Positions 45,480-59,380 of a stretch of 64,000 nucleotides of DNA are shown here, piece by piece. This stretch comes from Gonatopus flavifemur (Eukaryota; Arthropoda; Insecta; Hymenoptera; Dryinidae), in assembly GCA_018340375.1 (NCBI GenBank), contig JAFFJZ010000006.1, positions 10,744,001-10,808,000 of the forward strand. Reading direction: 5' to 3'. The notes under the pieces are model-generated. The model was not told the DNA's origin, ran no database searches, and saw only the letters and a list, made by a program, of their open reading frames with translations. The first letter of the stretch is position 1. The number at the start of each line of letters is the position of its first letter. Position numbers and translations under genes: made by a program.

Positions 45480-48400
45480 TCTGCTCTTATGTGAATAACA
45501 CTCATCACGAGTATTAAACTCCGCTTTTTTGCAAGCTCAATCATCAATACATTCAGTGCTTCAGTCACTTCCCGCGTTCGCTGATTTTCCTTCCACATAT
45601 TCAGACGTTTCATACTCCATTCGCTAATGGGTTTATCTTGTAAATATGAATGGATAAATAAATAGTGCCGAACGACAAAACCCCTGAATAAAATTTCACT
45701 CGCGTTCGATGGCGGGTTGGCGAAACGCGAGGGTGAATGAGAAATAGAGAGATTTGAACGCTTGGAGAAGAGGTACCCGCGCCATCGTTACGTTACGTCG
45801 TCGGATCTCTTTCACTCCTTATTCCTCCCCGACGTCGAACTCTATGTTTTTATAATCCGCATATACGATTCATCTTTCTCTCTTTCCTATCAATTCACAC
45901 ATTGACAACAACCTGACGCACAACGAGAGCAAAAAAGATTCAAAGAAACCGAAAAAAATAAGAAAACGATGCCAGCTTGTGGTCAGCTGAGTCTGGTTCC
46001 GAAACAAGATACGCCTGAGACTTAAAATAAACAAACAGTATAATGTCGTGTAATTCTACGATAGAAGCTAGACACGATTCGAGCCTCAGGTGTTGAGAAA
46101 CACAAAGAAATATGTATGCATGGATTTTATGTACCTTGATGCGAGTATACACGTCATTTTATATGTAATTTTCATCTATCGATTCCATTGATTTGATCAT
46201 CAAAACGCATCATTCACATCTTCAACTGGTCGTGTTGCGTCTAAGAAAATCCTTGCATTCGTTTACAACGAAACACGTGATTCCCATCTCAAGTTTTGTT
46301 ACATATACGCGTATCTTGCGGGTATTATAATGAACATCGTCACAGTAATTTAGTAACGCGTATTCGATGCATCAACTCGCATTACATCTCGGAAAGCTGG
46401 AAGAAAAAAGGGAAAAACATGAAAAGCTGTCCTTGCGTTTAACCACCAAGGTAATCTTACCTTAAATAGAATATTTCACACCACAATCTTTGCGGAGGAA
46501 TTGTTTCTCCATGACTATCCGATATCACGAATATAATCAAACGCATAATCGACCTGTTATATTCTGTTGGATCTGTTATATTTTGGTAATACCGATACAA
46601 ATGTGAACTTTCGTTCGTTTATAAACTGAATATCCAACAGATCGAGTTGTATACGTATATTATGTAGTTAGTTCTTAGAAAATATATCAATTTACCGAGA
46701 CGAATTATTGTTCGCGACAAACGCGATACAGTTGTTTACGACCGCACATTTGTTACGCATTAAGCGACATGAAATATCATATACGCTCGGTAAAAATTCT
46801 ACCCTGTGATTTTCCGAAAGATTAATCGGTGTATAAAATCTTGTTCCTTGTTGTCGACATAAACTTTCGTCTCAATAGTTTTTTGTTTCTCGCAAGATCG
46901 CAGGAGATATTTGAAAAAGCTTGAACGTCTGGTCACTTGGTACTAACAATATATCATTCAACGTGTGTTGTAAAGCGTTACCGGCTTCCTCGGCGTATCT
47001 TCATTGTTTAGAAACAATATCCTATTGAGAACAAAAGTATGGGATGAGAAGAACAGTGAGTGGTTAAGGGAAAAAACACATAAGGGTGAACCATAATGCG
47101 TTTAATGTACACCTGGTGTACAGATTAATGATATCCCGTTACTCTCTCGAATACGTTGTTCCATGTACTACTATTTCCTCACAAAATTGTCACGATTCGA
47201 TGAAATCGAAAGAACGTGGAAAAAAGTATGTCTGCGATTATAGCTACCGCACTCCCTGAAATTCATCATTCGAATAAAATTAGCTCTTAAAGTCCTGATA
47301 TACCTGCTCCCCGAATTTCAGCTTGCAAAACAAAATCATCGTATAAAAAGCAACGTATTTCGATTCAAATACTCGCACGTGTTTCTTATTTCAAACATTA
47401 GCTAATGTTACGTGCCTCTCTTTTCAAAACAATATTTCGTTTGCAACTTCTCAATCAATGATCTGAAAAAACCAAAACAAAAAAAAATCATTAGTGTTCC
47501 AGATATAAAATTTTATCAAATTCAATACAAAGTTTCTATGAAAAATATCGTGCACTTTTAATTTACAGTAAACTCTCGTTATGAGCGTCATCTGTGTCCT
47601 TGTTTCACTACTCGGTATCCAATTTTATGAGAGGAGATAGGAGTCTACCTTATATTAGTTTAATTATTTATCTCTTTCCCTCTTCGTTCACAACAATGAG
47701 AACGTAGCGCAACCAGATCTTTTTGTGGAGTTTTCTTTGTACGAAGAAGATGGTCTCTTCTTTTCTCGTCGACAGGAAGAGGAATGAAAAGACATAGATG
47801 TTGGCAATTTACACTTAGGCTATGTAGCGCGGTGATATCTAGTAACCCGACATAGCATTATTACGCTCGAGGGCCTTCATGTATTTTTGTACGTGTAACA
47901 CCAGAGGTGGGCCTCTAAGGACGTTGAAGTGAGCTCGCTGCTGCTTTGGTCCCGACATCGTCGTCGCAGTCGTTCGTTTCTGTCCTTTTCTTTTAGACGC
48001 GGGGGTAGGTGTAGTTTTACTTTGGACTCGGGTATGGGATTACCGTACTTATATTCAAGTCTAATATTAAGTTACCATTTTGCTTTACGGCAAGTGAACA
48101 GGCTGCCAGCATATAGGAAGCCATCCGAGCGCTCCCTGGGACAGTCTGGTTTGCCCGTCTGGGCCCACCTACGATACATCAAGTTTTATATAAGACACCT
48201 TCAGCTTCAGTTCAGACTTGAATCAAAGTTAGTTACGTCCTCGTTGGCATCATGTATCCTTCACCGAAGAAAAAAAAGAATAGTAAAATGTATCGATTGG
48301 AGGGAGATACGTAACGCGCTGCTACCGGTGATTGCACGATCGCTAAGAGTTCTCATATTCCCACGGGTGAAGGTGCTTTTTAAGTCTATCATGTAGGTTC

Positions 48401-50491
48401 TCGTTCAGTGTATTATTACGATATTAATCGATGGATCGGGTATATGTTGCAAAGATCTTTTTCAATCGTCAACCTTTCCATTTGCCAACGTTTGGATGTA
48501 CCGAGGAATATGCAACGAGTATCTGGGAATTCATCTGGAAATATATAAAAGTACATGTATGTATGTATTCATATAAATCACATTTTTGAGGAAAAATCGT
48601 TTGATAACAATTTCACGTTAGATCAAATCACGTTCCCTACGGATTTACCTGGTATTTTTCCGAATTGCTTAGAACCGTAACTCGATTCAAATGCTTTTGA
48701 TTTCAAGATTCATTCGGAGAATTCAATACCTTTCCTTTCATCGATGGAAATTCATTTTCACCTTATTCTTCATATTCAAGCTTTGGTTTCAACGAAGATA
48801 CTGTTTTGACTGACGAAACAGAATGTAAAACAAAAACAAAATTCCGTATATTCAACATTTTTGAAGGTCGCAGTTTTCACTATTAATTCTCTTTAAAATA
48901 AACAACGTGGTTAAATTTTCAAACTATATCTTACGATGACAAGAAATCGATGCAAGAAATAAGAAGGCAGAGGTACTGACTTCTGTGTGTGCTGGGGTTT
49001 GCGATGGACTTCCTAGCACCATTTGAAATCAGTACTACTCTTCTTAGCGATCATCGATTAATCCCAAATCAGACATGTAAACCCCGAAAAGAATACTCGT
49101 ACCATCCAGAAGAAGGTGGAATTTCATTACATTTCATTGGATACGGAAGTGGAATACGATTTCTAATTGTCAACTGAAAAAGGTAAACTCATTATAAATG
49201 ATAAATATATTTGAAACTGTGAGTGTTTTCTTTTTATATTGACATTCGTCATTATTATAGTACAATATATAATATTCACGTACAGTATATAAGATACTCT
49301 ATGTGAAAATTAAAACGCTTAACGTAATAGTTATTGTTTGCTTAAGTCTCTAGAAACTGAGACTACTTATAATACTCACGTACATTTACTCCCTTCATAA
49401 AATACGAATAATTACAATAATTTCATATAACATTACTCTACATACATAATTATGCATCTGTTATACATATTTATATTTATATATATATATATATACTATA
49501 TATGATTTTGCGAGGATGTACGAAACACTTTAATAAATAACTGCCCTATATTGCGCTATTGAAAAAATTAATTTTAATGACTGCGGTGGTACTATACGTC
49601 TATTTACAATGTTAAATACATTTATATAATCGATTATTCAATGTAATTAACATCAATCCAAAACAGTCTCTTTACATATTCTCATCTCTTTCGTACATGA
49701 CTGCTGTAGAATATAACAAGTGTCAAAAAGAACATTACCAAGGGCACTTGATTGTTTTTTCCCCTTCCTTCAATCTTAAACATATAATACTTGAAGGAAC
49801 GATACTCGAATTTCTGCTCAACAATGCAACTTCAACTTATTCCATACAAACAATAGTTTAAAGACATTAAAATTTCTGTATAGGATTTTATAAAAAGATT
49901 ATAACAAATCATTGTAAACGATTAAAAACAATACTTTTTTTGTCTTCCCAAGTGTTCTTTTAGTCGTCTCTAACCATCTTTAAACATGTTCTAGTCATTC
50001 TTGTTGCACATCTCAATATACAATTACGATACACGAATTCTTAATATAATATAATATAATATAATATGTTCAAATAAAAATTAACTAAACAACATTGCAC
50101 GTAGAGTTCACAGTGGTTTGCTTTGTTTTTTTTATATAAATAAAAGATGAAGAGACGAAGAAAAAAGTAACAAATTTTCCTTGTGAACCGTACGTAATGT
50201 TCGTTAAAAAACGATGGGAATCAAATCTACGGATGAATGACTTTGAGAAGAAATTTGATTTGATTTTCGAATGATTATTAATTGGATGTTTATCCCTGAT
50301 TATTTATAGGTTGGATTATTAACCTACGCGTCACTACGGCTAATTAGCTGGAACGATCCCAAGGGTGGATCCTCGACGACATCTCGAGATAAGCAAGGAT
50401 TATAATGAGACGCGAAGCAATCAAACCCCGCCGACAGCGGCCATCGTAGCGCCAAGGGAAAAAAGAGATACGCGAGAACCGAGCATGACAG
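45480..50491. other. Repeat-poor segment; distal part may be the Vgll4 3' UTR
   Basis: Few inverted repeats, unlike the flanking DNA. 49440-49500 is an A/T dinucleotide run and 50042-50067 is a TATAA repeat. 47900-48420 is GC-richer, with a 156-codon open frame on the plus strand (from a GTG, no ATG start) and overlapping open frames on the minus strand; none matches a known family. The sequence directly below 50492 is the expected 3' UTR of the minus-strand gene. I could not choose its poly(A) site. Confidence 0.35.
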
Positions 50492-51727
50492 TTAAGTAGA
50501 ATCCTTGCTTCGTCTAGTCGCCTGGAGCCTCGTCCAGGTTTCACCGAGAGCTTTTGCGAAATGATCGTCCACTGCAAACACATCGATACATATATATTCT
50601 ATTATGTTTTCAAAGAGAAGAGAGAAAAGGAGGAGATCAAAGTATATTGAAAATGATTTACCACTTAGACCGGTGTCCTTATCGGCGGTTGCGTTGAAAA
50701 CAGCCGCGTATTCTTCCGAGCCTAAGGATCTTTTGAAGTGTTCGTCTATCGCGGGATCGCTCACACCACCAACAGTTCTAATACCGGTTCTATTTCCGCC
50801 TGCTGCAGCGGACGGTGTGGCCGTTGGAGTAGGTGTTACCGCTGTATCTTCGATGGTGGTGCCTGTCAATTGATATTTCATTAATATTTTTGTTCCTTTA
50901 TTCAACATTTGTATACTCATTCATCAAAGTTTCATCCTTCAAGGGAAATTCGAGCTTTGAATTTGGACTTTTTCACTTGAGAGAATAAATTGATTTTCAA
51001 AATTAAACTTTCTAAAATTGTCAACTACTCCAATTCTGATCTGAGTGGTATTGCATTTTTTAATGTTTCGGATTTAAAAAGGATATTAGATCAAAGAAGA
51101 GATTTTCAATTCCCATGAACTGAAGAAAAGGAATAATCAGTGAGTGTAGCAGGATTTATTGATAAAACTTCTAAAAACAAATTCAACAATTCAATTACAG
51201 CATAGAAAAAGAAATAAATGAAGAATAAATGAATGAGAAATTTAGAAAAGAAGTGAGTTAGGGATTCATTTATTGAATTATTTGTTTCAGAATTCGTGTA
51301 CGTTGGTTGGAAAGAGTGAGAGAAAGAATCGTGAAAGGATCAAGAATATTTTTCCCTATCAAGAACGCGTATACGCCCCGCCGCCGCATCTGCGTTGTGC
51401 ATTGTCGAGAGATTTACTTGACAACACCCCGAAGCGACAAACAACCCCAACGAGGCCGTTGCTTGCAATTGCATCGCAGACAATGGGGGAAGAGAAAGAG
51501 GAGAGAAAGAATCGTGAAAGAACAACGAAACCCCTCTAAACGAATTGATGTTGGCCGCTCACCAGGTTGCGGAGTTGTTGGCACGATCACACTTGGTCTG
51601 CTGTGATGATGATGCACCCTGGCTGCAGACATATCAAGGGCCTCGCTCTGAATTGGATCTCTCCTACGTTCTTTCCGCCACGCGCTGCTAGGCTTCCGAT
51701 GGAGATTCGTTGTTTTTGGTCTTTCTT
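50492..51727 (-). CDS. Vgll4: Vestigial-like 4 / Tgi, three 3' coding exons
   Basis: Exons in transcript order: 51563-51727, 50662-50862, 50571-50492 (TAA at 50494-50492). All joins are phase 1, with GTGAGC and GTAAAT donors and GACAG and TGCAG acceptors. The first exon carries SEALDMS and RPSVIV, the second the first Tondu motif DPAIDEHFKRSLGSEEY. The third completes GLS-VDDHFAKALGETW, the second Tondu motif, then a 12-residue basic tail. In VGLL4/Tgi the paired Tondu motifs bind TEAD/Scalloped in the nucleus and block YAP/Yorkie, repressing Hippo-pathway growth targets. The exons give 148 residues; the N-terminus must come from an upstream exon (candidate at 59712-59799). A 90-nt intron separates the two Tondu motifs. 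Ala/Thr/Pro runs lie just before the first motif. Confidence 0.9.
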
Positions 51728-52734
51728 CTGTCAACAAAATATTATACGACGTGATTATCATTATCCATTGACAATTGACGCTATATAAACCATTGATTTT
51801 TATTCAAACTATGCGAGAAATGATCTATCGAAATTTTGGAATGTATTGCATTTGTATGCGGTAAAAGCGTGAACGTAATCGAATGATCCGGAAAGCAGAG
51901 AGTAATTGTCACAGAGCCCGCTTCCGCGAAAATTTGTCGCACGCAATATGGTTTCGCTGCATGTAATGTGGTTTCCTGTATCATTGTTCTTTTCGTACTT
52001 TGGAGTCTTCCTTTCATTTTCCTTGGTATCACGAGTATTCATTATCGTTTCGATCACAATTTTAAGAACCTCAAATTATTTTCTTCAACATACTTTTTTT
52101 ATTCTTTTCCTTTGAAAACGTCCATTCGAAGGAGCGGAAATTATTTTCTAAATTCATTCATGAATGACGTAGTTTTTTAGAATTTATAGAAAAAGTGAAG
52201 AGTGGTTTTTACGATCAAATGAGAGAATATAACGAGATGGGAGTGCTAACGGAGATGACTGGAAGAGGAAAAATGTGTCTGCAAAAAATTTAATACCGTG
52301 ATAAATTAATAGTAAAATTAATTCAAAGATTTTTCTTTCAACGTCTTCGAGATATATGAGAGAGAAGAAATTAATGATAAGATATTTTTCAAATAATTTT
52401 TAGAAATTTTGTTGTCCATGAAATTGAAATGATTTCAAGTCAAAATTTACCAGCAACTGGATTACCATAAAATTGAAAATTCAGTTCTCGAGAGACAACA
52501 GCTGATTCATTTAAGTTACTTCCACAAAGCGATTTAAAACGAATAGAAATTCAACTCGAACAAATCGAGTATCTGCAACCCAGAGTTGTATTGTTTCAAT
52601 ACACTCGCGATTTCTGGAAATTGAAAAGAATAACACAGCCCGACTTGACAATAACAGCACATTGGATGAGACTAGTCATTTCTCATGGATTTTGGGTTGT
52701 TTTGAACAATATTTGAAAGGTATTATACGCAGCA
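51728..52734. other. Vgll4 upstream intron sequence (proximal), repeat-poor
   Basis: AT-rich with no paired repeats noticed. The acceptor for the 51563-51727 exon (TTTTGTTGACAG) lies at its edge. Confidence 0.4.
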
Positions 52735-52916
52735 TTCGTAGTCTAGAAGACATGTTTCAGAAATTTCTAACAGTTTTCTGAAAAAGTTTTTGAAGATATC
52801 TTTTAGAAGTAAGAACAGTTTAAGACTTCTAAAACATGTTTATTCATGTTCCATAGAACTTCTTGCATTGTTCTTAATTATTTCTGAAGATATCTTTCAG
52901 ACAACGAGTGCAGTGT
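52735..52916. mobile_element. CACTCGTTGTCT-type element without the inner insertion
   Basis: Shares AGTCTAGAAGACAT, TCTTTTAGAAGTAAGAACAGTTTAAGACTTCTAAAA and AGACAACGAGTG blocks with 8902-9840, but is about 180 bp and continuous. The left terminus is slightly degenerate (GCATTCGTAGTCT). Confidence 0.7.
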
Positions 52917-53929
52917 GGGATTACACGCGCTGTTGAAGAACTCTGAAAAGTGCTGATATAAATTCTAATGAATTCCTGTACAAAAATTCATCAAAATCTC
53001 CACAATGGCTCATAAAGTTTGGTACACCCAGAAAAATTTTCAGTCATTTCAACTGATCAGGTCGATTGAAAAACACGACAACCACTTTTTGTAGTTAATT
53101 CAACCATTCTTTTCAATTGCAATAACTAATCCTTTGGTTATCCCAATTGAAATGATACAGTTGTCTTGATTTTGTTAATTTAACTGATGCGAATTTTTCT
53201 CAATGTAGGGTTCAATTTTGTGCTCGTTAATTCCCATATCGGATCATAAAATCTCATGGAAAGTCTCTTAGATTCCATGTATCAGTTGTTATAAGATCTC
53301 TTTCATAGGGCGTTTTATTGTTGAAATTTCATTTTATATTCATAGAAGAACGAACTTTTATGAGAAAAAAAATGGGCAGGAATCTAAGAATTTTAGCAGT
53401 TCACAAAAGTTCGTTGAGTTCTCTTGTAAATATAAAATAAACTTACAACAATAAAATATGTAATCCCATCCAAATATTGTTTAAAACTTTGAAGGTAATA
53501 AATAAAGGCAATTTCGCTCATTTGACCTTGCTTATAGTGTTTAAGAAACTCATGAAGAAAAAAGATATTTGAACAAACTCAACGGCATTTAAAAGAGTAA
53601 GGCTTATGGTTTGAAATGCTGTGTATATTTTTTCGAGAAATAAAAATAAGCGATTCTGAGGTTGGATTCGAATTCAGCAACCCAAAATCTATACTGAGAA
53701 CAAGGTTTATTCATAATTAACAAACGTTAATTCATTCCACGCAAATCTATCACGATACTATTTATTTATACTAAATATCACTTGTTTATTATGTATTTCC
53801 CCATAAGCAAATATACGTTTATCAACTACGAATAAACCTTTTCCTTGTTGTACGAGAAATGACTAGTCTCATCGAATGTGTAATTTTCAAGTGGAACTGT
53901 GTAATCAATTGGATTCTTTTCCATCAAAC

Positions 53930-55085
53930 AAATGAGTATCGTTAATACATCGACGCGCGTTACGGAAAGTAGCACGTTTCGATTTTGGTGGCGAAAAGTA
54001 GCAAGCATGTGTGCATTTACAGCGAGGAAGAGTAACACGTTATACATTTTCGCCATGAAAAATGATACGTTTCGGTACAAAAGTAGCATAACTCATTTAT
54101 ACCCACGAAAAGTAGCACGTTTCGTTTTTTATTCCAAAAAAAAAAAACCACGCATCCGAAAGACTATACGCAGATTTTTGCTGAAATAATAAAGAGATGA
54201 ACTATTTAATTCAATCGAAACGATTCGAATAATTTCTCTAATAAAAATTAAATATCGTCTAAAGTGATTTTTAATTTGTTGAAAAATTCATTGTAAAACC
54301 ACATGCTTTTTTTCATTTATGAAAGATCGAAATTCACAATTATTCTTATGATTTCTCAAGTTCATTTCTTCAGATGAGTTCTTATCAGAGAAGTAAAAGC
54401 ATTTAAAATTTGATATTGCCAACAAATTTTGTTGTTTTTCCCCCATTTCTGTATATTTACTGTTTGTTTTTGTAGTTTTGTTTTAAAGAAAATTTCCCTG
54501 AAGATGTGTTCTCGAAGTTTGAATCGTTTATAGAAACAAAAAAATTAAAACTCACGAAATCTGATAAATCATCGTTACATATCTTTTCGAATCAACTCTT
54601 TGCCACTGGAAACATCGTTAAAATAATGTACTGCAAGAAGTTTGTGCTTCAATAGTTGAATATTATCTTATTCGATGGTTAATTACTTTCAATAAACGAT
54701 CCAAACTTCAGCAACATCTGAAGATAACATATTTCGTATTTTTCATTTTATCACATATTTTGGAATGCATTTGGCATTTTTTATAGAAAATGCGAAATGC
54801 TTTCTGAAATCTATTATGAAATACGAAATATGAATTTTTTCCTGAAGCAAACCCCGAAAACACATAGAAAATGTGCAAAAACGAAGAATATCCAGCAAAA
54901 TTCTTTAGCAATAACAAAATTTCGCAAAAAAGCATTTCAAATGCTTTCACATCTCTGGTTCTTATGAGACGTGCTGGTCTTCGATTTGAAAAAATGAGAC
55001 TTGCTTCTTTTCGGAAAAACATTAAATGTGCTATAGTTAGTCTTCGTAAGAAAAATGAAACCTGCTACTTTTCGTATCGCACAAC
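53930..55085. repeat. GTAGCACGTTTCG repeat with inverted counterpart
   Basis: Four imperfect units of about 45-60 bp containing (A)AAGTAGCACGTTTCG lie at 53965-54125. Complementary units (CGTGCT, GAGACTTGCTTCTTTTCG, GAAACCTGCTACTTTTCG) lie at 54960-55075. An ATGTT..CTGAAGTTTGAATC element sits between. Together they may be one foldback of about 1.1 kb. Confidence 0.5.
54504..54717. mobile_element. ATGTTGCTGAAGTTTGAATC element, copy 2
   Basis: Left ATGTGTTCTCGAAGTTTGAATCG, right AAACGATCCAAACTTCAGCAACAT. Same inner AATGTACTGCAAGAA block as the other copies. Confidence 0.7.
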
Positions 55086-55089
55086 GACA

Positions 55090-56140
55090 TGGTCTGGTAA
55101 TTCGGCACAGAAGGGCCACGTTTAAACACCATATATTCATTAAAAAATCTTTGTAAAATTCTATCATGCAACTTGGCGGGATTACAGGTTCCATAAATGT
55201 ACTCTTTCAATCTATACTTTGATTATTAATGGAGAAATGACAATGAAATAGACAGTTCATTATTGAGCCACTGGGAAATTCGTTTGTAATTCTTCTTCCA
55301 ATTGTGATGATTTTGAATTTCATTGTCATTTTTCCCCCAATGATGGAGCTTCATTGAAAAAAATACAAATTTGAATCGTGAAATGCTGTTCAGCATAACG
55401 CCATGCCTAGTTGGCCAACAATCAACGTGACTTTTACTACGTTGCACCATGTGAATTTTGAATTTCAGTTGAGCAAATCTTCAGAATATTTTTTAGAATC
55501 TTTAATAAGAAATTTCTGGAAATTGTTATCTGGTGATAGAAATTCGTGCGACTCTGGAGAACAGGTTGTGGCCAAAATTCATGAAAACCTTCCACCCCGT
55601 CACATCTGGAATGATTCTTACTCCGAATGGAATTTTTGTGTTCTGCCAATGAATATTGGGCCAAGGGGAACGCACTGAAAAAAACAATTAGGCGTTGGCT
55701 CAACTGAATTCGAATTTAATTTGAAGTTGCCTTTCCTACAGCTTTCATTACCAGCTTCTATTCTTTTATTACTCGGAACCAATTTTCACAACTAACTTCG
55801 GTTCATTCGGTCAAATAAATGATTTTTTTCAGCGCGAGTCATGCGCGAACCAAGCATGGTGAAATTGCTCATCAATGATAGACTGACGAATAAAATTTTC
55901 TTAAACCTCGGAAACCCAGCGACAATGTTCCATCAATTATTACCCAATATCGTACCTGTTTATCCTGTGGTTATTCCAGGAAAATTACATCGAAATCGTA
56001 AAGATTTGAAAAAACAAAAATGGAAATTAAAAAAACTCGAAATTTCATGTAAAATATGAAAAATTCTGGCACAACAGAAAATTTTTCAGTCTCTTAGTAC
56101 TGGAGAATTTTTTCTGTTTTCTTTTAAACAGTGTATATAC
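55090..56140. other. AT-rich, nothing recognised
   Basis: Short chance frames on both strands, no clear paired repeat beyond fragments. Confidence 0.3.
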
Positions 56141-56580
56141 GGTACATAAGAGAATTCTAAAATCGGAAACCCACGTTGCGAAGCGGAGAAAGGAATATAA
56201 CGTGAAAGGGGGTATGGAGGAACGGGTTCGGTTCCCAGGATGGGGCAGGAAGTGCCTAATAGCCGTGAGAGGATCGTCAGGAACACGGTCAAACAGGTTT
56301 AGAGGCCGAAGGACGAGGCGAGAGTCGAGAAAAGATGAATGGACCGATGTAGTATGGAAGGTAAGGTATAAATGATGCACATACGTATACCCGCAGCTCA
56401 ATTAGCTTTTAAACTTTCTCTCCCTCTCTCTCTTTCTTTCTCTCTTCTTTACTTTTGGCGGGTTTTATGAACGTTTTGCTGTCCATCTTGGTTCTCTGCA
56501 ACGCGCAACGCGCAAGAGGGGCGACTGATACCGTGGCATGTGTTCCCAAAAAACCGTATTTCGTTCGTCATTAACAACTT
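56141..56580. other. GC-richer, non-repetitive block with CT tract
   Basis: 56160-56360 is purine/GC-rich and ends in a good plus-strand donor-like GGAAGGTAAGG at 56356-56366. A CT-rich tract follows at 56416-56450. Could be a promoter or non-coding exon, but no coding match is seen. Confidence 0.3.
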
Positions 56581-59380
56581 TGTAATTTGAGTTTGATCAA
56601 CATTGCGGAATTCAAAGAGAATTCATTCATTTGTATACACGAAATCAAATCGTGTGGTCTCGCCGAGATATGAGGAATAAATTGGTCTCGGGGTATTGGA
56701 TTGAAAGAAGAGTTTGCAAGGGATTCTGTATGTAAAGAAACCAAGTGACCGTGCATGCAAACGATTGCGGATGTTTGTGTCAATGAGGTATCGATACGAG
56801 AACGCGAGGAGCGTGTTTACGAGATTGTAACGTTAATGTCGTATTATTTTTATGTGGATCTTTAATTCGAGTTGACACGAGGGAATTAAATGTTTTGCGA
56901 TTGAATTGAAATTCTTATTCTCTGATTGTTGATGTTCGATCGATGGGTCTTGGAAAAATTCAAATTCAATTATCTTCAAATTCTTTCACGTCTCTGTCAA
57001 GGAGTAATCGTGAAATTTATAATATTTCCTATGCTTGGAACTCTCCTTTTCAGAACATTTTTCAAAAACTTCGAAAATATAATTATTCTTTTGAAATTTA
57101 AGACTTTTTTCTTGATCTGTCAATAGACTAAAAACGATGAGGTTTGGAGAATGAATTCCTTGCATGAAAATATGGAAGCTGACGAATACTGTACACAAAA
57201 AGTAACAAGTACCATTGGAATTGGAATCAATGCTGAGTGTTGAATTTTTCAAGGGGGAAAATGCATGTAAACATATCGTTTTTTAAGAATTTATTCCAAC
57301 GAATTTAATCAAAGATCCGTTTATGAAATAACTCACATCTTGAAATGGACGTTTCAAACTACTTTTACAATTGTTTTTGAGACAAAAAATTTGCGAAACA
57401 CAACTTGACGGAGCCAAAACAAATGAAATTGAAAATTTATAAGCATTTTGGAAGAAAAAAACACATAGAATAAATGTTTTTTTTGTCCCGTTTTTCTCTC
57501 CGTCGAGTTGTGTCTTTTTACATATTTTGAAGATAGAATTTTGATTTTTTGATTTCAGATGAAAATTGAGACTTCAAACGTATATTTTAAGATGTGTTCC
57601 ATTTCATGGATGTGTCAATGTTTTGTAATAAATTCTTAAAAAAGGGTACATTAACATGTATTTCCCCCCTTGGCTGTTCAATACTTGTCACTTTATATTC
57701 ACAATCTTTCATATTTTGGAATAAAAATCCGTTTTCCAAACCCCATCGTTCCTAATCCATTGAAAGAACTAAGCAAAAGTCTCAGATTTTTATAAAAATT
57801 ATTATTTCTCTCAGTTCGATTTTTCTTCGGGTGTTGAGATTCACGTCGACATCTCTGTCGAAATATCATTCGCCTTGTATAACGAATGTATTTGAGCTTC
57901 AAAAGTTCTACGTTGATTATCGATGTAACTTTCGATTGAAGTTAATTTGAATATTTTTCATATAAAAAATTGATTGGGTGGCTGACTTTGGGATTTACGT
58001 AAATATAATAAATTTAATAATTTGTGATGAAATGAATTGCAGAAATAATTAAATTCTCTTCTAACTTTTGTTTCTGTGTTTGCACGTACGTACTTATTTA
58101 CACAATCATCGTTAGACTCGAACATTTAAATACATTGTGCTTGTTTTTCCGTGATTAATGTTGTATCTCTCCATCTACACACACTAAAAAAAGAAAACAA
58201 CGGTCGTGCCGTGCATATTTGAATCCAGTTCTCTGCCTTGGCTGCGATTGAAGCGTACGAAGCATGCAGGAACGAGTATCTCTTTTTTTTACTTCGATAT
58301 TCATCAGTGATCAACGATCAATCATTTTTCCCCGACTTCACAGAATCATAAAGTATTCGTTAAATTCTCATACCACTTACTAAATGTCGTTTAAATTTTT
58401 CAGCTCACAATTCTGTACTGTTTTTATTGTGGGAAATTTAATTGAATTGAAGAATGATTCATCTCCTAACGTTACAAAATTTCAGTCATTTGAAATCAAT
58501 TCAACTTCCATAATATACAAAGAAAAAACTGATTCCAAGGAAATCTTCATCATAATGATAAAACAACTCTTTCAACTTAACCGGAATTTGTAAGCGCTTC
58601 TGCTACTTTACGAGACAAATTAACTGATATTATCTTGCTATAATATTCATACTGGTTTTTTTTTTTATATTAAATTTATCAAGTGTTTGGAAATAATGAA
58701 ACTACGAAATTTCGGTGCACGTTTATGGAACCACTCCCTATTTGAATGTTATTCCAGTGATTATGACGAAAAATCATTATTTTATGAATACTCCTGTTAT
58801 CAAGGATTAATTTATTTATGATAGTTATGATTTTTAACTCCATCCACATTTCAAATGATGACATTATGGTAAAGAAATATAGTAATTTCAATAACCAACG
58901 TTAAATAATCCGAAAATATTCGATTCTTTTTTATATAATTTATATCGAATTTCAATTGAGATTATATAAAAATCATTATGAACGTACTGTACTTCCTTTT
59001 TACAGTTTATAAATAATTCGTTTGAATACAAATAATTGTCAATAGTTCCAAAGGAAGAACTTTGAAACTGAGTATCAATAAAAAGGAAATTTCATCAAAT
59101 ATACTACTACTATGTACAATGCCATGTAATTCAATGCTTCATACAAAAACGAACGGTAAAGTTGTCTTGACTTCTCCTCAACTTCAACACGTTACCGCGA
59201 TTGAACGGATAATGGAAGTACATAATTCTCACAATATTCAATCAAACTAATACGTATATCGAAAGATGATTCTATCCAACGACATTTAATTTTGCATCCA
59301 AGACGCAGCGTTGTGCGAGAAAACATCGTTATCCAAGTAAGATTATTAGGATTACTGCTTTTGAAAGAGGAAATTGAAAG

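Noticed and set aside
47929..48396. 156-codon plus-strand frame as a gene
   Set aside because: No ATG start, opposing frames equally open, no recognisable domain; kept only as a finding.
56467..56574. 35-codon ATG frame with a signal-peptide-like start
   Set aside because: Too short, single case, no cleavage-site or cysteine pattern, no splice or homology support.
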